Origin: A07HB70 sp964512675
Lineage (GTDB): Archaea > Halobacteriota > Halobacteria > Halobacteriales > Haloferacaceae
Length of the DNA: 64,000 bases
Direction of reading: 5' to 3'
Assembly: GCA_964512675.1 (NCBI GenBank)
Contig: CAZEJR010000010.1
Location: forward strand, 1-64,000
The notes below the pieces were generated by a model. The model was given only the letters and a program-made list of their open reading frames with translations, was not told the origin of the DNA and did no database searches. A program made the position numbers and the translations under genes. Positions 8,338 through 15,771 of this stretch are shown piece after piece (positions within the stretch are counted from its first letter, which is position 1; each line of letters starts with the position of its first letter).

Positions 8338-8454
8338 GGCGGGGCGGTCGCCGGAACGGGAATATACCCCGTCGTCCTCGCCGGACAGAGCTTATACCCA
8401 CGGGGACGCTGTGCCGGTCGTGACCCTGCGAAGCGGGCGGGCGGTGGCGCCCGC

Positions 8455-10362
8455 GTGAGCGACGACGGCCTCGAGGGTGTCCGCGAGACGGTCGACGGCC
8501 ACCCGATGGTGAACCTCCTCGGCTACGCGCAGCCGTACTGGCCGCGGCTCTCGACGGGCGTGCTCGCCGCCGTCGGGACACGCGCGATGCGACTGGTCCC
8601 GCCGGTGGTCGTCGCGACGGCGATCGACCGGGTGGTGCTCGGGTCGGCGGAGCCGGGACTGCTCGCGGACCTCGGGCTGGTCCCGGCGGCGCCGGTCGCC
8701 GGCGAGGCGGCGCGGCTCGCGCTCCTCCGTCGGCTGGCGGCCGTCGCCGCAGTCGCGTACCTCCTCCGGTCGGCGACCCGGTTCGCCTCGCGGTACCTCC
8801 TCCAGTCGTCGGCCCAGAAGATACAGCGCGACCTCCGGAACGACACCTACGACCACATCCAGCACCTCTCGATGGGCTTTTTCGCCGACCACCAGACCGG
8901 CGAGCTGATGTCGGTGCTCAACAGCGACGTCAACCGGCTGGAGGGGTTTCTCAACACCGAGTTCCGCCAGTTCGTCCGGATGGTCGCGACAGTCGGGGGT
9001 ATCGCCGCCGTGCTGTGGTACTACTCGCCGCCGCTGGCGCTGGTGGCGCTGGCGCCCGTGCCGCTGGTCGGCCTCGCGAGCGCCCTGTTCCTGCGGTGGA
9101 TCGAGCCGCGGTACCGGTCGATTCGCGAGACGGTCGCGCGGCTGAACGGTCGGCTGGAGAACAACCTCGGCGGCGTCGCGGTGGTGAAGGCGTTCGACCG
9201 CTACGCCTTCGAGCGTGACCGGGTCGCCGCACAGAGCGAGCAGTACCACGACGAGAAGGTCGCGGCGCTCCGCATCCGGCGGGCGTTCTTCGCGACGCTC
9301 CGCCTGCTCACCGGCGTCGTGTTCGTGGTCGTCCTGTTCGTCGGCGGGCGTTCGATCATCACGACGCCGTCGGGCCAGACGGCGCTGATCACCACCGGCG
9401 CGTTCGCGGCCTTCTTTCTCTACCTCCGGCGACTCTACTCGCCGATGCGCCGGATCGGCCGTTCGGCGAACAAGTACCAGCTCGCGAAGTCGAGCGCCGA
9501 GCGGGTGTTCGGCCTGCTGGGTCGCGAGCCGTCGCTCACGAGTCCCGCGACCCCCCACGTCCCGGACGGGGTCGCGGGCCGAGTGACGTTCGACGACGTC
9601 TCCTTTGCCTACGACGACCGCGAGACGGTCGTCGACGGCGTCTCGCTCGACGTCGCGCCGGGCGACACCGTCGGCTTCGCCGGTCAGACCGGCGCGGGCA
9701 AGTCGACGCTCGTGAGCCTCGTGCCACGGCTGTACGACGTCGACGAGGGGCGGGTGCTGGTCGACGGTCGGGACGTGCGGGCGTACGACCTCGCGGCCCT
9801 CCGCGACGAGGTGGCGGTCGTCGAGCAGTCGCCGTACCTGTTCTCGGGGACGGTCGCGGAGAACGTCGCGTACGGCGACCGCGCGGCGCTCGAGGCCGAA
9901 CGGCGCGGCGACCGGAGCCACCGCGACCGGGTCGAGGCCGCCGCCGAGGCCGCCGCCGCCGACGAGTTCGTCCGCGACCTGCCCGAGGGGTACGACACAC
10001 AGGTCGGCGAGCGCGGCGTGAAGCTCTCCGGCGGCCAGCGCCAGCGGATCGCTATCGCGCGCGCGCTGCTCAACGACCCGGCGATCATCGTCTTCGACGA
10101 GGCGACCAGCGACGTCGACACCGAGACCGAAGAGCGGATCGAGGCGGGGATCGACAGCCTCGTCGCCGACCGGACCGCCTTCGTCGTCGCCCACCGGCTC
10201 TCGACGATCCGCGACGCCGACCAGATCGTCGTGATGGACGAGGGCCGGATCGTCGAGTCGGGCACACACGACGAACTGCTCGCCGCAGGCGGCGAGTACG
10301 CCGGACTGTGGCGGGCCCAAGCCGACGAGAAACCGGCTGTCGGACCGCCGGGCGAGGAGTAG
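8455..10362 (+). CDS. ABC transporter, fused permease and ATPase (multidrug/lipid exporter type)
   Basis: Protein of 635 aa from GTG 8455 (VSDDGLEGVRET). The first 335 residues or so form a six-helix type IV exporter membrane domain, including the coupling-helix region LRNDTYDHIQHLSMGFFADHQTGELMS. The C-terminal ATPase has Walker A GQTGAGKST (about residues 410-418), the Q-loop region VVEQSPYLFSG, signature LSGGQRQRIAIARALL (about 524), Walker B IIVFDEATSDVD (about 544) and the H-loop AHRLSTI. By family it works as a dimer in the cytoplasmic membrane and exports drugs, lipids or peptides. The substrate is unknown and no partner half-transporter is adjacent. The frame extends upstream through Arg-rich noise, so the GTG just before the first helix is preferred. 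Confidence 0.92.
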   Translation: MSDDGLEGVRETVDGHPMVNLLGYAQPYWPRLSTGVLAAVGTRAMRLVPPVVVATAIDRVVLGSAEPGLLADLGLVPAAPVAGEAARLALLRRLAAVAAVAYLLRSATRFASRYLLQSSAQKIQRDLRNDTYDHIQHLSMGFFADHQTGELMSVLNSDVNRLEGFLNTEFRQFVRMVATVGGIAAVLWYYSPPLALVALAPVPLVGLASALFLRWIEPRYRSIRETVARLNGRLENNLGGVAVVKAFDRYAFERDRVAAQSEQYHDEKVAALRIRRAFFATLRLLTGVVFVVVLFVGGRSIITTPSGQTALITTGAFAAFFLYLRRLYSPMRRIGRSANKYQLAKSSAERVFGLLGREPSLTSPATPHVPDGVAGRVTFDDVSFAYDDRETVVDGVSLDVAPGDTVGFAGQTGAGKSTLVSLVPRLYDVDEGRVLVDGRDVRAYDLAALRDEVAVVEQSPYLFSGTVAENVAYGDRAALEAERRGDRSHRDRVEAAAEAAAADEFVRDLPEGYDTQVGERGVKLSGGQRQRIAIARALLNDPAIIVFDEATSDVDTETEERIEAGIDSLVADRTAFVVAHRLSTIRDADQIVVMDEGRIVESGTHDELLAAGGEYAGLWRAQADEKPAVGPPGEE

Positions 10363-10565
10363 CGGAGCGGTGGCCGGTGGCCGGCAGTCGACACCCGGCG
10401 GGTCCGTCGCCCGCCGGAGCCCGCGAGACGGTCGGCGACACGCTGGGGCCACCGGACCGGCGGGCAGGCGCCGGATCCGGCGGCGGTGTCGTCGGGACAG
10501 TCGCGAGGCTCGCGGGGCACGGCGACCGAACGTTCTTATTGGTCCAGCACGTCCGTACACGTGCT

Positions 10566-10730
10566 ATGTGTCACCACTACGAACCCGACTGGACGGCACG
10601 CCGAACGGTCGACGAGACCGACGAGGACGTCGAAACCGAGGCCGACGAGGGGCGCCCGCCGGCGTTCGAGGACGACCGCGAGGTCGACGTCGAGGTCGTC
10701 ACGGACGGCGGCGACGCCTCCGACGAGTAG
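10566..10730 (+). CDS. Small acidic hypothetical protein with N-terminal CHH
   Basis: Protein of 54 aa (MCHHYEPDWTARRTVDETDEDVE...). More than a third of the residues are Asp or Glu, typical of short haloarchaeal proteins. The Cys-His-His at the very N-terminus could bind a metal, but that is inference. An AT-richer patch (TTCTTATTGG, about 10533-10542) lies about 25 bases before the ATG and could be its promoter. No family recognised. It follows the ABC exporter by about 200 bases. Confidence 0.6.
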   Translation: MCHHYEPDWTARRTVDETDEDVETEADEGRPPAFEDDREVDVEVVTDGGDASDE

Positions 10731-10946
10731 CCGGTCCGACCCCGACCGGTCGGTCAACACTCCTCTGTTTTCTGCGCGACGAGTGACAACTGACAAGCGA
10801 CAGCCGCGTTCGATCCGAAACGATCCCCGACGGGCGTCTGACGCGCGGCAGACGACAGCCGACGCAGCCCTGACTGAGTGTACTTAACCGTTTCGCGTGG
10901 CCTCAGCCGGCGTAACGCGGTTTCGGAGCGGTTTAGCTCGCTGCCG

Positions 10947-10954
10947 TATTTAGG
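10947..10954 (+). promoter_or_regulatory. Putative TATA-like box for the PadR-like gene
   Basis: TATTTAGG ends about 30 bases before the ATG at 10984, the usual distance for a haloarchaeal TATA box. Two further AT-rich patches (TACTTAACC and GGTTTAGC) lie 15 to 60 bases upstream and may be alternative boxes or regulator sites. Confidence 0.4.
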
Positions 10955-10983
10955 TTGATAGCCGCACGATAGACTGTTGTCTG

Positions 10984-11481
10984 ATGCAGCGAGCAAAGCA
11001 GAGTGACAGGAGTGAGGAAGAGACGGCACTCGGTCGTCTGCAACGCGATATCGAGAGCGCTGACTCGGACTCCGGCGACCCTGCGGTGAGGGTCGCTCCC
11101 GACCAGCAGATGGAACTCGCGCGGAACAGCGTCGCCGAGGCGCTGTCCGGCGACGAGGTCCCCCTCGACGAGGAGACGATCAAGCAGAACCTCGACGAGA
11201 TCCTGCTCCTCCTGGTCGCCGGTCGGACCTCGGACAGCCACGGCAAGGCGCTGATGAGCGACCTCGCCTCCGTCTTCGGAGCACATATCAGTCCGGGGAC
11301 GATCTACCCGCGGCTCCACGAACTCGAGGAGTCCGGGCAGCTGAGTCTCCACGAGCTCGTCCACACGAAAGAGTACTCTATCGACGACGAGGAGGCGTTC
11401 CGGCAGTGTGTCGAGTCGTCGATGGAGCAACACTTCGCGATGGGACTGTTCTTCCAGGCGGCGCTCGACGAACTCGACTGA
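10984..11481 (+). CDS. PadR family-like transcriptional regulator
   Basis: Protein of 165 aa. A disordered N-terminus of about 65 residues is followed by a winged-helix segment, LLLLVAGRTSDSHGKALMSDL, then HISPGTIYPRLHELEESGQLS and the wing VHTKEYSIDDEE. The phrase S-x-G-T-I-Y-P-x-L is the PadR recognition helix. The C-terminus is a short helix, much shorter than in long PadR proteins. By family it would bind promoter DNA as a dimer, often repressing. It sits immediately beside the archaellum region, and PadR-like regulators beside archaellum or pilus loci suggest a role in motility control. That is inference from position only. Its own product could act on the TATA region upstream. Confidence 0.75.
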   Translation: MQRAKQSDRSEEETALGRLQRDIESADSDSGDPAVRVAPDQQMELARNSVAEALSGDEVPLDEETIKQNLDEILLLLVAGRTSDSHGKALMSDLASVFGAHISPGTIYPRLHELEESGQLSLHELVHTKEYSIDDEEAFRQCVESSMEQHFAMGLFFQAALDELD

Positions 11482-11536
11482 GCGTCGGAACCACACGGGC
11501 GGCTGTTCGACGGACCGACACCGTCGTCTCGCGGGC

Positions 11537-11908
11537 TCACTCCTCGGACTCGGCAGAGACGTCGACCGCCAGCGACGAGTGACACAGGAGCGTCGCCGCC
11601 GCGACGGCGGCGGACTCGTCCGGGGCGACCAGTTCCGTGTACCACCGAACGAGCGCCTCGAACGCCGCGACGACGTCGTCGCCGTCGTGGACGAGCGTGT
11701 CGGCCCTCGACTCCGCACGAGCGGCGGCGGTCAGCGCGTGGGTGCCGTCCGGGAGTGTCTCCGCCGGCGCGGACGGCTCCGTTGACGACTCGTCTGTCGG
11801 CGACACGACGTACCGGTCGTCGTCGAGGCGGCGAACCTCGTCGCTCGCGAGGCGCTCCTCGATCTCGTGGGGCGCGAGTGCGTCCTCGTCGGTGTCGTCG
11901 GGGGCCAC
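11537..11908 (-). CDS. Haloarchaeal hypothetical protein next to archaellin genes
   Basis: Protein of 123 aa. The N-terminal part APHEIEERLASDEVRRLDDDRYVVS is short helix plus strand. A Ser/Thr/Pro linker follows, then a helical C-terminal region TLVHDGDDVVAAFEALVRWYTELVAPDESAAVAAATLLCHSSLAV. It resembles a haloarchaea-specific domain-of-unknown-function family I have seen near motility genes, but I cannot assign it firmly. It lies on the same strand as, and 37 bases after, the second archaellin gene, so it may be cotranscribed with the archaellins. No membrane segment or catalytic motif is visible. Confidence 0.65.
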   Translation of the reverse strand: MAPDDTDEDALAPHEIEERLASDEVRRLDDDRYVVSPTDESSTEPSAPAETLPDGTHALTAAARAESRADTLVHDGDDVVAAFEALVRWYTELVAPDESAAVAAATLLCHSSLAVDVSAESEE

Positions 11909-11945
11909 GCCCCCTACTCGCGGTCGAAAAGAGAAAGTGCTGTCG

Positions 11946-12527
11946 TCAGACGCTGACGAACTCGTCCGTGACGACCTCCGGAACGTTCACGCCGTAGGTC
12001 GTCGTCGCGCCGGACTGGTCGACGATCTCGACCGTCGCGGTGGCGCCGCCGGAGAGAGCACTGTCGACTGACGACACGTCGATCGTGATCTCGACCCGCT
12101 GGCTCGTGTCGTCGAGGATCTTACCGCTCGAGGTGCCTTTGATGTTCGACGTCGTGAACTCAGTGGCGGCGTCATTGGTCTCGTACGTGAGCGTCTTCGA
12201 CTCGTTTTGACTCGTGTACTGTACCGTCGCCGCCGAGAGGTCGATCGGGTCCGAACCCGGCGACTTCTTGACGACGAACGTCAACGTCTCGATCTTCTGA
12301 TCGGTTGTCGGGGTGTCCTGACCGGTCGCGGAGACCACGTCGATCTGGTTCGAGACCTGTGCCTGTGCGTCGTCGCCGGTGTCCGATGCCTTCGACTGGA
12401 GGTCTCCAGCCGTGTTGATCAGGACGCCTGCGGCGACCGCGGCGACCAGCACCAGCGCGATGAAGACGATCAGCGTGCCGATGCCGACCTGGCCACGCTC
12501 TTCGGGGTCGGTAAGCTGTTCGAACAT
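11946..12527 (-). CDS. arlA2: Archaellin (archaeal flagellin) 2
   Basis: Protein of 193 aa. It starts MFEQLTDPEERGQVGIGTL, the class III signal peptide cut by the PibD/FlaK prepilin peptidase after the Gly before Q-V-G-I-G-T-L. The hydrophobic helix IVFIALVLVAAVAAGVLINTAG that packs in the filament core follows. The rest is the beta-rich outer domain, with N-x-S/T sites suited to N-glycosylation. It is 3 bases downstream of the first archaellin gene on the same strand, with a near-identical 5' end, so the pair is almost certainly one transcript. The outer domains differ (this copy has PTTDQKIETL and TSQNESKTLTYET), so the two subunits are not identical. They are divergent from the arlCE-J motor genes. 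Confidence 0.95.
   Translation of the reverse strand: MFEQLTDPEERGQVGIGTLIVFIALVLVAAVAAGVLINTAGDLQSKASDTGDDAQAQVSNQIDVVSATGQDTPTTDQKIETLTFVVKKSPGSDPIDLSAATVQYTSQNESKTLTYETNDAATEFTTSNIKGTSSGKILDDTSQRVEITIDVSSVDSALSGGATATVEIVDQSGATTTYGVNVPEVVTDEFVSV
12331..12497 (-). repeat. Near-identical direct repeat, copy in archaellin 2
   Basis: These 167 bases match 12904-13070 in the first archaellin gene with only two differences that I can find (T/G at 12387 and A/G at 12495 against the other copy). The repeat covers the signal-peptide cleavage region, the hydrophobic core helix and the start of the outer domain. Beyond it the genes diverge, with further shorter matches near their 3' ends. Confidence 0.85.
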
Positions 12528-12530
12528 CTG

Positions 12531-13100
12531 TTAGACCTCCGCCACGCCGCCCGTCAGCACGTCCGGGACGTTCACGCCGTAGGTGGTCTTCGCACCGGAC
12601 TGGTCGACGATCTCGACCGTCGCGCTGGCGCCCTCAGAGAGCTCCGAGAGGTCGTTCTGGGTGAGGTCGATCGTGATCTTGATCCGCTCGCTCGTGTCGT
12701 CGAGCACGTCGCCACTGGCACCGGTGCCGCTCACCGGGTTAGTGCTGAAGCCGGGCGAACCACCCTGTGTGAGTGTCTGTGATGTCGAAGCGCCCGTGTA
12801 CTCGACCGTCGCCTCTGAGAGGTCGATCGGGTCCGAGCCCGGCGACTTCTTGAGGACGAGCGTGATATTGCTGACGTTGGCCCCGTCGTGCGTTGCCGTC
12901 GCCGAGACCACGTCGATCTGGTTCGAGACCTGTGCCTGTGCGTCGTCGCCGGTGTCCGAGGCCTTCGACTGGAGGTCTCCAGCCGTGTTGATCAGGACGC
13001 CTGCGGCGACCGCGGCGACCAGCACCAGCGCGATGAAGACGATCAGCGTGCCGATGCCGACCTGGCCGCGGTCGACGTCGTCGAGTTGTGGGCCGTTCAT
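12531..13100 (-). CDS. arlA1: Archaellin (archaeal flagellin) 1
   Basis: Protein of 189 aa from ATG 13100 (MNGPQLDDVDRGQVGIGTL). A further in-frame start exists upstream, but this one gives the normal short class III leader before the processing site. The hydrophobic core helix is identical to that of the neighbour. The outer beta-domain includes THDGANVSNITLVLKKSPGSD with an N-x-S/T sequon. Archaellins polymerise into the rotating filament outside the cell. The gene is first of the archaellin pair, and a TATA-like box (TCTAAG on the minus strand, 13135-13143) lies about 35 bases upstream. The 161-base divergent region to arlCE probably holds control sites for both directions. Confidence 0.95.
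   Translation of the reverse strand: MNGPQLDDVDRGQVGIGTLIVFIALVLVAAVAAGVLINTAGDLQSKASDTGDDAQAQVSNQIDVVSATATHDGANVSNITLVLKKSPGSDPIDLSEATVEYTGASTSQTLTQGGSPGFSTNPVSGTGASGDVLDDTSERIKITIDLTQNDLSELSEGASATVEIVDQSGAKTTYGVNVPDVLTGGVAEV
12904..13070 (-). repeat. Near-identical direct repeat, copy in archaellin 1
   Basis: Partner of 12331-12497, offset by 573 bases. Two mismatches over 167 bases contrast with clear divergence of the following 300 bases, which suggests recent duplication or gene conversion. Confidence 0.85.
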
Positions 13101-13134
13101 GGGTCGTTCCCGACCGTACGGAGGCGGGGAGTCC

Positions 13135-13143
13135 ACTTAGACC
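13135..13143 (-). promoter_or_regulatory. Putative archaellin TATA-like box
   Basis: Minus-strand TCTAAG sits about 35 bases before the ATG at 13100 in the divergent archaellin/arlCE spacer. It is a weak match, supported mainly by position. Confidence 0.3.
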
Positions 13144-13215
13144 GGAGACCGGTTTCAGAGCCCGACTCAGGCCTCGGATCAAGGCTCGAAACGCGGGCCG
13201 AATCCGGCAGACGCG

Positions 13216-13222
13216 CTTTAGG
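13216..13222 (+). promoter_or_regulatory. Putative arlCE TATA-like box
   Basis: CTTTAGG lies about 40 bases before the ATG at 13262 and is the most AT-rich patch before the motor operon. A short leader would follow. Confidence 0.35.
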
Positions 13223-13261
13223 ACGGCGTCCCCTCGATCCGGAACGAGCGACCACGTCGTC

Positions 13262-14158
13262 ATGTTCGAATCTATCACACAGGCGCTCGGCGGCGAGTCG
13301 GAGGGCGAGGAGGACGAGGATGAGCCGCCGGCGGGGTCAGCAGAGGCGGAGGCAGCGCCGGTCGGTCCGCCGGGCGGCGCTGCGCAGGCCCCGGAGGGGC
13401 CGGCTCCGGCCGAGCTGTCGAGCCGAATCGACGAGCTCGAGGACGACATCGAGTCGACGAACACCTCACTCAGCGAGATACAGAACACACAGCGAGAGAC
13501 GATGGAGTCGGTCGATGAGGTAAACGAGACCGTCCGGCGACTCGCCGGGATATACGACCAGGTCGCGGCGTCACAGAACCCGTTCGTCGACGGCGACGAG
13601 GGGGGGTCGCCGGCAGAGGACACGCCGGTCGTGGACGACCCGCCGACGGGCGGTCGAGACGACGCCACGGACGCGCACGGAGACGAGTCCGGAGCGGCAG
13701 CAGCCGACTCGGTGTCGTTCGACGACGCCGGCTCGACGTCGGACACGACGGACACCGGCCCGACGGCAGCCGACTCGGTGTCGTTCGACGACCTCGACTC
13801 GGCGCCGGACGGGGGACAGAACGGAGAGCCCGACGGGGGCGGAGACACCGGAGCGTCGGCGTCCGCAGACGAGTACGTGCTCGAGGCGGTGCCGGAGGGG
13901 TACGCCGCCGAGCTCCTCGTGATGGAGTGGCTCTCTCGGCTGATACAGCGGTCCGGCCCGGCGGGGGCGTTCCGTGCGGTCGAACAGTACCACGACGTCG
14001 GGATGATCTCGACCGCGACGCGCGACCACGCGATCGAGGTGATCGCCGGCCCGTCGCTCGACGTGTTCGTCGACCCGACGGAGAGCGACGAGCCGAGCGT
14101 CGAGGAACACCGGGTGTCGAGCGCGTACCTCCGCGCGCTCGAGCGGCTCGCCGAGTAA
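13262..14158 (+). CDS. arlCE: Archaellar accessory protein ArlCE (FlaC/FlaE fusion)
   Basis: Protein of 298 aa from ATG 13262 (MFESITQALGGESEG). Layout: an acidic N-terminus, a coiled-coil-like segment (about residues 45-110, SRIDELEDDIESTNTSLSEI) as in FlaC, a long acidic Asp/Ser/Gly linker, and a C-terminal FlaD/E domain beginning YVLEAVPEGYAAELLVMEWL. The linker carries the motif AADSVSFDD twice. In haloarchaea FlaC and FlaE are fused, and the protein links the motor to the chemotaxis input in the cytoplasm below the archaellum. It is the first gene of the motor operon; its TAA overlaps the arlF ATG by one base. Upstream in-frame sequence is noise. Confidence 0.9.
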   Translation: MFESITQALGGESEGEEDEDEPPAGSAEAEAAPVGPPGGAAQAPEGPAPAELSSRIDELEDDIESTNTSLSEIQNTQRETMESVDEVNETVRRLAGIYDQVAASQNPFVDGDEGGSPAEDTPVVDDPPTGGRDDATDAHGDESGAAAADSVSFDDAGSTSDTTDTGPTAADSVSFDDLDSAPDGGQNGEPDGGGDTGASASADEYVLEAVPEGYAAELLVMEWLSRLIQRSGPAGAFRAVEQYHDVGMISTATRDHAIEVIAGPSLDVFVDPTESDEPSVEEHRVSSAYLRALERLAE

Positions 14159-14601
14159 TGGGGTTCAGCGTCAGCGGGGCCACGGTCGTGGTGTACGTCG
14201 GCCTGCTGGTGAGCGCAGCCGTGCTCTACCCCGCGGTCAGCCAGTACGCCGAGGAGCGCACCGACGCGGTCGACGACGGACGAGAGCGCGCGCTCGACCG
14301 GCAGAACGCCGCGCTCGGGGCAGCGAACGCGACGTACAACGCCAGCGCCGACCGGCTCGTGGTCACGGTCACGAACAGCGGCACGACGTCGCTGGCCGTC
14401 GACCGGGTCGACCTGCTCCTCGACGGCGAGTACCACCAGGTGACGGCCGACGACACCGCCGTCGAGGGAGACGGGAACACGGCGGCGTGGCTCGGGGGCG
14501 AGCGGCTCCGGATCGAGATCCTGGAGCCGGGCGCGCCCGGGCGCGTCGTCGTCGTCACCGGCCCCGGGCTCTCGGTCGCGACGACCGTGGAGGTGAGCTG
14601 A
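14158..14601 (+). CDS. arlF: Archaellar stator protein ArlF
   Basis: Protein of 147 aa. One N-terminal membrane helix (VSGATVVVYVGLLVSAAVLY) is followed by a helical stalk and an extracellular beta-sandwich domain (ADRLVVTVTNSGTTSLAVDRV, VVVVTGPGLSVATTVEVS). This is the FlaF/ArlF layout. The known ArlF binds the S-layer and, with ArlG, holds the stator of the archaellum. It overlaps arlCE by one base and is followed without a gap by arlG, so translation is likely coupled. Confidence 0.88.
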   Translation: MGFSVSGATVVVYVGLLVSAAVLYPAVSQYAEERTDAVDDGRERALDRQNAALGAANATYNASADRLVVTVTNSGTTSLAVDRVDLLLDGEYHQVTADDTAVEGDGNTAAWLGGERLRIEILEPGAPGRVVVVTGPGLSVATTVEVS

Positions 14602-15063
14602 GTGGCGAGCGCGTCTGTGTCGGAGCTCGTCATCTTCATCGCCGCCGTCAGCGTCGCCGCGAGCGTCTCCGGGGTGCTGGTCACGACGGTCGGCGACGTC
14701 GCGAACTCGGTCGACGAGCGCGGCGCGGCGGTGTCGGCGACGATCGAGACGGACGTCGAGATCATAAGCGACCCCGGGAGCGACGCGGTGTACGACGACG
14801 GAACCGAGACCGTCACGCTGCTGGTGAAAAACACCGGCAGCCGGTCGCTCCCCCCCGACCCGTCGGCGGTCGAGGTGCTGGTCGACGGACAGTACCGTCC
14901 GTCGTCGGCCTACACGGTGACCGTGGTGAGCGACGACGACGACTGGCGCCCGGGCGCGGTCGTCCGGGTCGAGATCGACACGCAGTCGGTGACCGTGGCC
15001 GGCGACAGCCGCGCGACGGTCGTCGTCACGGGCAACCGCGAGACGATCAGGTTCAGAGCGTGA
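14602..15063 (+). CDS. arlG: Archaellar stator protein ArlG
   Basis: Protein of 153 aa with a GTG start directly after the arlF stop. It has an N-terminal membrane helix (SELVIFIAAVSVAASVSGVL) and an outer beta-sandwich (ETVTLLVKNTGSRSLPPDPS, AVEVLVDGQY). It is a paralogue of ArlF in overall plan. In studied archaea ArlG forms filaments capped by ArlF that connect the motor to the S-layer. It overlaps arlH by four bases (GTGA). Confidence 0.88.
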   Translation: MASASVSELVIFIAAVSVAASVSGVLVTTVGDVANSVDERGAAVSATIETDVEIISDPGSDAVYDDGTETVTLLVKNTGSRSLPPDPSAVEVLVDGQYRPSSAYTVTVVSDDDDWRPGAVVRVEIDTQSVTVAGDSRATVVVTGNRETIRFRA

Positions 15064-15770
15064 ACCACCTCTCTGTCGGCCTCCGGGACCGCGACCGTGT
15101 CGACAACGCAATCGGCGGGGGGTTCCCGGAGGGGAGTCTCGTCCTCCTCGAGGGCGACACCGGCACCGGAAAGTCGGTGCTCGCCTCGCGGTTCACCTAC
15201 GGACTCTGTACCGAGTCGACGACCGTCAGCGTGGTCTCGACGGAGGCGCCCGCACGGGAGTACGTCCAGCAGATGCACTCGCTGTCGTACGACGTCGTCG
15301 ACCACCTGCTCGGCGGGCTGTTGACCTACTTCCACGCGCCGACCGACCGCGAGCGGGACCTGCTCGGACCGCTCCTCGGCAACGGCGCACACTGGTCGGC
15401 ACAGGCGGTGGTCGTCGACGGGTTCGGCGCGCTCTGCCGGAACGACGCCGCGTTCAGGCCGACGCTCGGCACCGGTGACGAGGACCGCGCCGCCGAACGG
15501 GTCGTCGGTCGTCTCGAGCGGGCGCTCGCAGCCGGCAAGGTGGTCGTGCTGACGGTCGACCCCTCGACGCTCACCGAGCGGGCGCTCCGCCCCGTGCGCA
15601 GCGCTACCGACGTCTATCTCGAACTCGAGAGCAGCGTCGTCGGACAGGATATCCAGAAGCAGGCGCTCGTCCGCCGGTTCGCCGGAATGAACAGGCCAGT
15701 CGACGACACGATCAGCTTCTCGGTCCAGCAGGGCCGTGGGATCGTCATCGAGTCACGGACAGTCGCGTGA
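15060..15770 (+). CDS. arlH: Archaellar motor-associated ATP-binding protein ArlH
   Basis: Protein of 236 aa with a GTG start at 15060, overlapping arlG by four bases. It is a RecA/KaiC-like fold with Walker A GDTGTGKS (about residues 33-40), a degenerate Walker B VVVDGFGAL, and the C-terminal IVIESRTVA strand. ArlH binds ATP, shows little hydrolysis, and forms a ring with ArlI; its nucleotide state regulates motor assembly. The frame is open well upstream, but the start is fixed by the conserved N-terminal LSVGLRDRDRVDNAIGGGFPEG. Confidence 0.92.
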   Translation: MNHLSVGLRDRDRVDNAIGGGFPEGSLVLLEGDTGTGKSVLASRFTYGLCTESTTVSVVSTEAPAREYVQQMHSLSYDVVDHLLGGLLTYFHAPTDRERDLLGPLLGNGAHWSAQAVVVDGFGALCRNDAAFRPTLGTGDEDRAAERVVGRLERALAAGKVVVLTVDPSTLTERALRPVRSATDVYLELESSVVGQDIQKQALVRRFAGMNRPVDDTISFSVQQGRGIVIESRTVA

Positions 15771-15771
15771 G

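Noticed and set aside
12739..15111. Minus-strand open frame of 790 codons opposite arlCE-G
   Set aside because: Antisense to identified archaellum genes; composition is not protein-like.
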